Below are positions 1 to 6,601 of a stretch of 6,601 nt of DNA, piece after piece. Source of the stretch: Pseudomonadota bacterium (lineage in GTDB: Bacteria; Pseudomonadota; Gammaproteobacteria; Xanthomonadales; Rhodanobacteraceae); contig JAJXTX010000035.1 in NCBI GenBank assembly GCA_021783385.1, positions 1 through 6,601 of the forward strand, in the 5' to 3' direction. The translations under genes were made by a program, and so were the position numbers. A model generated the notes under the pieces. The model searched no databases. It saw only the letters and a program-made list of their open reading frames with translations, and was not told the origin of the DNA. How positions within the stretch are numbered: the stretch's first letter is position 1; the number at the start of each line of letters is the position of its first letter.

Positions 1-121
1 CCCGGCCACTACACTTCCGCGCCCCGCACAGATGGCTTGAATGCAGCGGGGGCACCTTCTCAGGCGGTGTGCGTGTGCTGGCCAAAGCGCAGCGCAGACG
101 ATAAGCAGAGAATGACAATTT

Positions 122-198
122 GGCTATGTAGCTCAGCTGGTTAGAGCGTGGCACTCATAATGCCGAGGTCGGTGGTTCGAGTCCACCCATAGCCACCA
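122..198 (+). tRNA. tRNA-Met (CAT anticodon), elongator type
   Basis: The 77-nt sequence folds as a complete cloverleaf with an encoded CCA end. The acceptor stem is GGCTATG (122-128) with CATAGCC (188-194), followed by A195 and CCA 196-198. The D arm is GCTC/GAGC, the anticodon stem is TGGCA (149-153) with TGCCG (161-165), the variable loop is AGGTC, and the T arm is GGTGG/CCACC with a TTCGAGT loop. The anticodon CAT lies at 156-158. CAT could mean initiator Met, elongator Met, or Ile2 modified by TilS. The first acceptor pair is G-C, so the unpaired first base of a bacterial initiator is absent. The GGCTA start matches the elongator tRNA-Met of E. coli rather than the C-rich acceptor stem of tRNA-Ile2. 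The 121 bases upstream show no gene I can support, and no T-tract terminator separates the tRNA from queD. Confidence 0.95.
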
Positions 199-254
199 AT
201 CCTCGCCAGCGCGCATTTCCGCCCCACTCTTCTGAATGCACGCAGGCGCTCGCG

Positions 255-617
255 ATGCACATTTTCAAACTATTCCAGCTCGAAGCGGCGCATCGCTTGC
301 CGAATGTGCCGCCCGGGCACAAGTGCGCGCGCCTGCACGGACATTCGTTCCGCATCGAGATTCACGTGGCGGGCGAGCCCGACCCCCAGCTGGGCTGGCT
401 GATGGATTTTGCGGATCTCAAGACGGCATTCCAGCCGCTGTACGACCGGCTCGATCATCACTACCTCAACGAGGTCGAGGGGCTGGAAAACCCGACCAGC
501 GAGATGCTGGCCCGCTGGATCTGGCGCGAGCTGCTGCCGCGCCTCCCGGCGCTGGACAAGGTGGTAGTGCATGAAACGTGCACGTCCGGGGCAAGCTGCA
601 GTCGCGACAGTTTTTGA
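255..617 (+). CDS. queD: 6-carboxy-5,6,7,8-tetrahydropterin synthase QueD
   Basis: QueD converts 7,8-dihydroneopterin triphosphate to 6-carboxytetrahydropterin, the second step towards preQ0 and queuosine, a modified base in tRNAs with GUN anticodons. The 120-residue protein has the size of E. coli QueD (about 121) and aligns along almost its whole length. The zinc ligands are His13 (in EAAHR), His28 and His30 (in RLHGH). The catalytic Cys24 lies in [10 protein letters not shown], the Asp67-His68 pair in LDHHYLN, and Glu107 in ETCTSG. The family block ENPTSE is at 78-83. ATG 255 is the first start in this frame after the tRNA, and a weak AGG (244-246) lies 8 nt upstream. The extreme C-terminus after ETCTSG (residues 113-120) does not resemble the usual C-x-YRG ending, but no reading-frame shift restores that ending. 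The gene may share a transcript with the preceding tRNA, and it is unrelated in function to the ATP synthase genes. Confidence 0.95.
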   Translation: MHIFKLFQLEAAHRLPNVPPGHKCARLHGHSFRIEIHVAGEPDPQLGWLMDFADLKTAFQPLYDRLDHHYLNEVEGLENPTSEMLARWIWRELLPRLPALDKVVVHETCTSGASCSRDSF

Positions 618-691
618 CGCGCCGCACGATTTTTCAGGATGCTTACAAGTTGTTGTTTTACATGAGTACTAACGAGGCGGAATCGTCAGGC

Positions 692-732
692 ATAAAAAAT
701 ATATTGCACTGCACAAAAGGTGCTGCTAGAGT
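692..732 (+). promoter_or_regulatory. Sigma-70 promoter of the phasin gene, with UP-like tract and TGCA repeats
   Basis: TTGCAC (704-709) and TAGAGT (727-732) are separated by 17 bp, the ideal spacing for a sigma-70 promoter. A run made only of A and T (692-703) lies directly upstream of the -35 box, where an UP element would sit. This predicts a strong promoter starting near 739, with a leader of about 30 nt. Two TGCA units form the odd-centred palindrome TGCA-C-TGCA (705-713) over the -35 box. GCAC (711-714) and GTGC (720-723) form a second inverted repeat in the spacer. Phasin genes in PHA-producing bacteria are often repressed by PhaR at TGC-rich sites, so an operator here is plausible, but that is inference. 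Confidence 0.75.
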
Positions 733-768
733 GCATCCCACTACCCCATCCTCAGTGAGGACAGCACC

Positions 769-1158
769 ATGACACAGCAAATCAACAACCAGCTTTTCGC
801 TTTCACCAAGCAGTTCACCGACAGCGCGTTCAAGGCGCAGTCGCTGGCGCTGAAGAGCCTGGAGACGGTCGCCGATCTGCAGCTCAAGGCGTTGGAGCAG
901 CAGGCCAAGGTATCGGCCGAGTTCGTCGCCGAAGCGATGGAGACGCGCGATGTGAACGGTCTGCGCAGCCTGTGGGAGAAGGGCGCCAGCCTGGGTCGCG
1001 AGAACGCCGAGCGTTCGGTGGCCGTTTCACAGGAGATCATCGCGATCGCGCAGAAGACCGCCGAGTCGATGAATGCATTGGTGCAGGAACAGCGCCAGGC
1101 CGCAAACGATGCCGTGGTCGCGCCGATCGTTGCTGCCAAGAAGGCTGCCGCCAAGTAA
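769..1158 (+). CDS. Phasin family protein (granule-associated)
   Basis: The 129-residue protein has the composition and layout of the proteobacterial phasin_2/PhaP-like family. It is a nearly all-helical amphipathic protein starting MTQQINNQLFAFTKQFTDSA, with repeated Leu/Ala heptads at roughly 20-60 and 75-115. It lacks Cys, a signal peptide and a membrane segment, and ends in an Ala/Lys-rich tail (AAKKAAAK). Phasins coat polyhydroxyalkanoate granules and control their size and number, and some act as general stress or chaperone-like proteins. ATG 769 has a good ribosome site, TGAGGA, ending 7 nt upstream. The gene has its own promoter and terminator, so it is a single-gene unit placed between queD and the atp operon. 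No PHA synthase or PhaR gene is visible here, so the actual granule partner cannot be judged from this window. I do not assign phaP because several phasin paralogues usually exist per genome. Confidence 0.85.
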   Translation: MTQQINNQLFAFTKQFTDSAFKAQSLALKSLETVADLQLKALEQQAKVSAEFVAEAMETRDVNGLRSLWEKGASLGRENAERSVAVSQEIIAIAQKTAESMNALVQEQRQAANDAVVAPIVAAKKAAAK

Positions 1159-1172
1159 GCAGATCGGATCGC

Positions 1173-1222
1173 TGCGGCACAGCCGCATGATCGAAGGGCC
1201 GGACCTCGTGTCCGGCCCTTTT
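1173..1222 (+). terminator. Intrinsic terminator of the phasin gene, preceded by a small hairpin
   Basis: AAGGGCCGGAC (1194-1204) pairs perfectly with GTCCGGCCCTT (1210-1220) over 11 bp around a 5-nt loop, CTCGT. The stem runs into TTTT (1219-1222). This is a textbook rho-independent terminator, 35 nt after the phasin stop. A smaller hairpin, TGCGGC (1173-1178) with GCCGCA (1182-1187) and loop ACA, lies just upstream and could protect the 3' end of the message. The terminator separates phasin transcription from the atp promoter that follows. Confidence 0.9.
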
Positions 1223-1294
1223 CATGTGCGCTGAACGGATGCGCCTGCGTGCTCGCCAGCCTCGCGCGACGTGATGCCGCAGGCAGTGTGCGGG

Positions 1295-1324
1295 TTGTCG
1301 TTGCAGCGAGGGCACTGATATACT
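1295..1324 (+). promoter_or_regulatory. Probable sigma-70 promoter of the atp operon
   Basis: The -10 box TATACT (1319-1324) matches consensus at five of six bases and carries an extended TG at 1316-1317. TTGTCG (1295-1300) lies 18 bp upstream as a fair -35 box. It is the only strong promoter candidate in the gap between the phasin terminator and atpI. A start near 1331 would give a leader of about 60 nt. An inverted repeat in that leader, CGTAGC (1347-1352) with GCTACG (1386-1391), overlaps the first base of the atpI start codon. Confidence 0.7.
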
Positions 1325-1390
1325 TTTTCGGATTCGACAAGGGGCCCGTAGCTGTTCGGTGCCGCCTGGTGTAAGCCGCGCGGGGGCTAC

Positions 1391-1756
1391 GTGAGCAACA
1401 GTCTTGCCTCGGGTCGACGCCTCGCCTTGCGCATCGCGCTGCTGCAATTCGCCGTGGCCGTCCTCGCGGGTGTGGTTTTTCTCGCGCAGGGTCGCCGTGA
1501 AGCTATCGCAGCCGCTGCGGGTGCGGCAATTGTGGCGCTGGGCACCGCGCTGTCATCGGCGCGGTTCTTCAGCAGTCTCGGCGGAGCGGGCTTTGTGCTG
1601 GGTCGCTGGGTGACCGGCATTTTGCTGAAATGGATCGTGATTGTCGGAGGGCTGATCATGATCATGTTCCAATTCAAGTTGCCGCCGCTGGCCGCTGTGA
1701 TCGGGCTGGTGGCTGCCTACGCGGTATATCTGCTGGCGTTCAGATTCAAGGGTTGA
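1391..1756 (+). CDS. atpI: ATP synthase subunit I (assembly factor AtpI)
   Basis: This is a 121-residue hydrophobic protein, first in the atp operon, of the ATP synthase I family. AtpI is not part of the finished enzyme. Studies in other bacteria link it to c-ring assembly or stability, and in some species also to Mg2+ transport. Four membrane segments can be read at about residues 13-32, 38-57, 68-93 and 98-117. Short basic loops lie between some of them (GRRLALR near the N-terminus, QGRRE after the first helix), and the protein ends in RFKG. GTG 1391 is the first usual start codon after an in-frame TAG at 1349. Only a poor G-rich ribosome site (GGGGG, 1382-1386) precedes it, so translation may be weak, as expected for a low-abundance assembly protein. 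The stop is 3 nt before atpB, which suggests coupled translation. Sequence conservation in this family is low, so position in the operon is a large part of the case. Confidence 0.9.
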   Translation: MSNSLASGRRLALRIALLQFAVAVLAGVVFLAQGRREAIAAAAGAAIVALGTALSSARFFSSLGGAGFVLGRWVTGILLKWIVIVGGLIMIMFQFKLPPLAAVIGLVAAYAVYLLAFRFKG

Positions 1757-2909
<1,153 letters not shown>

Positions 2910-2916
2910 GTCCGCT

Positions 2917-2940
2917 GGCGGCGCTCCGGCGCCGTCTTTG
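2917..2940 (+). other. UNCG-capped hairpin between atpE and atpF
   Basis: GGCGGCGC (2917-2924) pairs with GCGCCGTC (2929-2936) over 8 bp with one G-U pair, enclosing TCCG (2925-2928). In RNA this is a C(UCCG)G loop, an extra-stable UNCG tetraloop. It starts 8 nt after the atpE stop and is followed only by TTTG, so it would be at most a weak terminator. A partial terminator or a 3'-end stabiliser would raise atpE message over the downstream genes, in line with the high c-subunit copy number. That role is inference. Confidence 0.6.
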
Positions 2941-3002
2941 TCGGCAGGCGCGTCGGTTGATGCCCCTGTCCATGTCATTCCGTATCTACAGGTAACGCAG
3001 CG

Positions 3003-3473
3003 ATGGATTTCAACGCGACCTTGATTGGCGAAATGCTTTCTTTCGCCATCCTGATCTGGTTCTGCGTCCACTTCATCTGGCCGCATCTCAACAAGGCCAT
3101 TGAAGACCGGCAGGTGAAGATCGCCGAGGGTCTGAACGCGGCCGAGCGCGCGCACGCCGAACTGCGCGAGGCGGACACCAGGGTGGCCGCCGAGATCAAG
3201 CTGGCCCGCCAGCAGGCCACCGAGATCATCGATCGCGCGCAGCAGCAGGCGAATCAGATCATCGACAAGGCCCGCGTCGAGGCGATTGTCGAGATCAACC
3301 GGCTGAAGGCGACCGCGCAGGACGACATCGCCAGCATGGCGCAGCGTGCCCGCGACCAGCTGCGCGAGCAGGTCGGCGCGCTGGCGCTGCAGGGTGCCAG
3401 CAAAATCGTGCAGCGCGAGGTCGACGCTTCGACGCACAAGCTGCTGCTCGACCAGCTTGCGGCCGAGATCTGA
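3003..3473 (+). CDS. atpF: F1Fo ATP synthase subunit b
   Basis: Subunit b forms the dimeric peripheral stalk that holds F1 still against the turning rotor. The 156-residue length is exactly that of E. coli AtpF. The N-terminus [20 protein letters not shown] begins the single membrane anchor (about 5-26). A charged helical rod with strong coiled-coil character follows from about 30 to 122, rich in Ala, Glu, Arg and Gln. Arg36 in EDRQ matches the conserved E. coli Arg36. The block [13 protein letters not shown] (124-136) and the final acidic, Leu-rich segment form the dimer and delta-binding end. An AGG (2990-2992) lies 10 nt before ATG 3003. The 93-nt gap to atpE holds the UNCG hairpin. There is one b gene and no sign of a b' duplicate, as usual for this group. 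Confidence 0.97.
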   Translation: MDFNATLIGEMLSFAILIWFCVHFIWPHLNKAIEDRQVKIAEGLNAAERAHAELREADTRVAAEIKLARQQATEIIDRAQQQANQIIDKARVEAIVEINRLKATAQDDIASMAQRARDQLREQVGALALQGASKIVQREVDASTHKLLLDQLAAEI

Positions 3474-3476
3474 TCG

Positions 3477-4010
3477 ATGGCCCAGGCAATCACCCTCGCC
3501 CGTCCCTACGCGCGCGCCGCCTTCGAGCTGGCGCACGCGGCCGGTTCGCTGGATGCGTGGTCGCATGCGTTGGCATTTGCCGCAAGCGTGGCAGGCGACG
3601 TGCGCGTGGCCCGGCTGGGCAGCGATCCGCGGGTGCTGCCGGCGCAGCTGGTGGCGCTGCACCTGCCGGCCGACATGGCGGCGGACGCCCCATTTGCGCA
3701 GTTTCTCGGCGAAATGGCCGAGCAGCGGCGGCTGGTGCTGCTGCCCGAGGTGGCCGAGCTGTACGAGGCGTTCAAGCGCGAGTCCGAGTCGCAGCTGCTG
3801 GTCAAGGTGACCAGCGCGATGGCGCTGGATGCGGCCCAGGCCGAGCAGCTCAAGGCGTCGCTGAAGCGCCGCTTCAAGCGCGAGATCGCGCTGGAAACCC
3901 GGGTCGACGCCACGCTGCTGGCCGGCGCGGTGATTGATACCGGCGAGCAGGTGATCGACGGTTCGGCGCGCGGACGCCTCGCGCAGCTGGCCGGCGCGCT
4001 TTCGCACTGA
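3477..4010 (+). CDS. atpH: F1Fo ATP synthase subunit delta
   Basis: Delta (OSCP-like) sits on top of F1 and binds the N-termini of the alpha subunits to the end of the b stalk. The 177-residue length equals that of E. coli AtpH. The N-terminal helical domain begins with ARPYARAAFELA (8-19), the family signature that docks on alpha. The C-terminal domain contains GAVIDTGEQVIDGSARGRL (150-168), the most conserved block of the family. The middle is Ala-rich and poorly conserved, as is normal for delta. The start lies 3 nt after the atpF stop, with only a weak GAGA (3465-3468) upstream, so translation is probably coupled to atpF. Confidence 0.97.
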   Translation: MAQAITLARPYARAAFELAHAAGSLDAWSHALAFAASVAGDVRVARLGSDPRVLPAQLVALHLPADMAADAPFAQFLGEMAEQRRLVLLPEVAELYEAFKRESESQLLVKVTSAMALDAAQAEQLKASLKRRFKREIALETRVDATLLAGAVIDTGEQVIDGSARGRLAQLAGALSH

Positions 4011-4032
4011 TCCAAAGAATCAAAACTATCGG

Positions 4033-4050
4033 GTGCCGCTGATGCGGCGC
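4033..4050 (+). other. Hairpin in the atpH-atpA gap
   Basis: GTGCCGC (4033-4039) pairs with GCGGCGC (4044-4050) over 7 bp, including one G-U pair, around the loop TGAT. It is followed by AAATCCC and then the atpA ribosome site AGGA (4058-4061). There is no T tract, so it is not a terminator. It may affect message decay or access to the atpA ribosome site, but nothing in the sequence decides this. Confidence 0.45.
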
Positions 4051-4070
4051 AAATCCCAGGAAAACTTGCC

Positions 4071-5621
<1,551 letters not shown>

Positions 5622-5719
5622 TCGGGGCCGGGAACCGGGAGTAGGGAACAGGGAATCGGAAAAGCAATCGGGCCGCGCCGCTTCTGGCGAATCCCGACTG
5701 TCGATTCCCGATTCCCCGA
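5622..5719 (+). repeat. Intergenic inverted repeat of GGGAATCG/CGATTCCC type
   Basis: The 120-nt gap between atpA and atpG is almost filled by an imperfect long inverted repeat. The left half has tandem GGGAA-like units (5630-5634, 5644-5648, 5651-5655). The right half has GATTCCC units (5703-5709, 5710-5716). Exact pairings include TCGGGG (5622-5627) with CCCCGA (5714-5719), GGGAATCG (5651-5658) with CGATTCCC (5702-5709), TCGGG (5668-5672) with CCCGA (5693-5697), and CGCC (5676-5679) with GGCG (5686-5689) closing an inner loop. From memory, similar strings recur between genes in Xanthomonadales genomes. Its origin and role here are unknown. Transcribed in the atp message, it would fold into a long stem just upstream of the atpG start. 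Confidence 0.75.
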
Positions 5720-5741
5720 GCAAGCATAGCGAGCGAGATAA

Positions 5742-6601
5742 ATGGCCAGCGGACGCGAAATCAAAACCAAGATCAAGAGCACGCAGAACATGCGCAAGGT
5801 CACGCGCGCGCTCGAGATGGTCTCGGCCTCGAAGATCCGCAAGGCGCAGGAGCTGATGAAGGCCTCGCGTCCCTATGCCCGCTCGATGCGCAAGGTGATC
5901 GCGCATGTGGCCCAGGCCAGCACCGATTTCAGCCACCCGTTCCTGATTCAGCGCGACAGCGTGGCGCGGGTCGGCTACATCGTGGTGTCGACCGACCGCG
6001 GCCTCTGTGGCGGCCTCAACTCCAACCTGTTTCGCCGCCTGTTGCCGGCGATCGCCGAGTGGCAGCAGCAGGGCGTGCAGGTGGATGTGGTGGCGATCGG
6101 CCAGAAGGCGGTGGCGTTCTTTCGGCGCCTCAAGGGCATCAACCTGCTCGGCAGCGTCACGCATCTCGGCGAGAAGCCCAAGCTGGAGCAGCTGGTCGGT
6201 GTGATCAAGGTGATGATGGACGCCTATACGGCCAACGGGCTGGACCGCGTCTTTCTCGCCTACAACGACTTCATCAACACCATGACGCAGAAGCCGACCA
6301 TCGATGCGCTGCTGCCGCTGCCGCTGGTGGCCGCCGAGATGGAGGCGCACCAGGCCGCCGGCGAATCGGCCTACGCCGGGGTCAAGCTGGAGCAGGGCCA
6401 CGACTGGGACTACATCTACGAGCCCGATGCACAGACCGTGCTGGAGCACGTGCTGGGCCGCTACGTCGAATCGGTGGTGTACCAGGCGTCGCTGGAGAAT
6501 CTGGCCAGCGAGCACGCGGCGCGGATGGTGGCGATGAAGAGCGCCTCGGACAATGCGAACAAGGTCATCGACGAGCTGACGCTGATCTACAACAAGGCGC
6601 G
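5742..6601 (+). CDS. atpG: F1Fo ATP synthase subunit gamma (3' end beyond window)
   Basis: Gamma is the central rotor shaft that turns inside the alpha/beta head and couples the c ring to catalysis. 286 complete codons are visible before the right edge. The reading reaches LIYNKA, which in E. coli lies about 20 residues from the end, so only the last part of the C-terminal helix is missing. The N-terminal helix carries [22 protein letters not shown], the family block [11 protein letters not shown] is at 83-93, and the C-terminal helix includes [19 protein letters not shown] (254-272). The near-invariant Met of the N-terminal helix (E. coli gamma-Met23) is Leu24 here. A segment around 195-219, before DWDYIYEPD, is longer than in E. 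coli, so the full protein should be slightly over 300 residues. ATG 5742 follows the repeat-filled gap with only a weak GAG (5731-5733) as ribosome site. The upstream sequence holds no better start. Confidence 0.97.
   Translation, partial: MASGREIKTKIKSTQNMRKVTRALEMVSASKIRKAQELMKASRPYARSMRKVIAHVAQASTDFSHPFLIQRDSVARVGYIVVSTDRGLCGGLNSNLFRRLLPAIAEWQQQGVQVDVVAIGQKAVAFFRRLKGINLLGSVTHLGEKPKLEQLVGVIKVMMDAYTANGLDRVFLAYNDFINTMTQKPTIDALLPLPLVAAEMEAHQAAGESAYAGVKLEQGHDWDYIYEPDAQTVLEHVLGRYVESVVYQASLENLASEHAARMVAMKSASDNANKVIDELTLIYNKA

Noticed and set aside
3..104. Open + strand frame running from the left edge to TAA at 102-104, possibly the end of an upstream gene
   Set aside because: Only about 33 codons are visible, with no recognisable motif and Arg/Ala-rich content typical of chance reading in GC-rich DNA.
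77..121. Possible tRNA promoter with GATAAG (100-105) as -10
   Set aside because: The -10 match is modest and no acceptable -35 sits at 16-18 bp, so it cannot be supported.
155..355. Minus-strand reading frame ending in [11 protein letters not shown]
   Set aside because: This is the reverse strand of the tRNA-Met plus the start of queD. This type of peptide is a known false translation of tRNA genes.
576..585. Perfect palindrome ACGTGCACGT, and GTCGCGAC at 601-608
   Set aside because: Both lie within the queD coding region, have no hairpin loop and are explained by codons. They show no link to a regulatory layout.
578..772. Small + strand frame of 64 residues between queD and the phasin gene
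   Set aside because: It overlaps the queD end and runs through the phasin promoter, and has no ribosome site or recognisable sequence.

Overview
The window is GC-rich with short intergenic gaps. It looks like the chromosome of a gammaproteobacterium, most likely Lysobacterales/Xanthomonadales and perhaps Rhodanobacteraceae. That placement rests on three things: the E. coli-like order and lengths of the ATP synthase genes, a 92-residue c subunit longer than the 79-residue E. coli one, and an intergenic GGGAATCG/CGATTCCC-type repeat that I associate with this order. The taxonomic call is inference, because no database search was possible.

Layout, left to right, all genes on the + strand. An elongator tRNA-Met (122-198) is followed 56 nt later by queD (255-617), which encodes the 6-carboxytetrahydropterin synthase of queuosine/7-deazaguanine synthesis. 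An AT-rich gap then holds a convincing sigma-70 promoter with an UP-like A/T tract and TGCA repeats (692-732). This drives a phasin-family gene (769-1158), which ends at a strong intrinsic terminator (1194-1222). A second promoter with an extended -10 (1295-1324) starts the atp operon: atpI (1391-1756, GTG), atpB (1760-2563), atpE (2631-2909, GTG), atpF (3003-3473), atpH (3477-4010), atpA (4071-5621) and atpG (5742 to beyond the right edge). atpD and atpC are expected just downstream, outside the window.

The operon encodes the F1Fo ATP synthase. AtpB (a), AtpE (c ring) and AtpF (b) form the membrane Fo part, AtpH (delta) joins the stator to F1, and AtpA (alpha) and AtpG (gamma) belong to F1. 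AtpI is an accessory membrane protein linked to c-ring assembly. Residues needed for proton transport and catalysis are present (a-Arg200, c-Asp66, alpha Walker A with Lys178, alpha-Arg379), so this should be a working proton-coupled enzyme.

Most of the window is conserved housekeeping sequence, and I found no evidence of a new defence, mobile or CRISPR system. The points worth a second look are mainly regulatory or structural: the phasin promoter with possible operator repeats, an AT-rich G-poor leader ahead of atpE, a UNCG-capped hairpin between atpE and atpF, a second hairpin between atpH and atpA, a long inverted repeat between atpA and atpG, and a Leu in place of the usual Met in the gamma subunit N-terminal helix.
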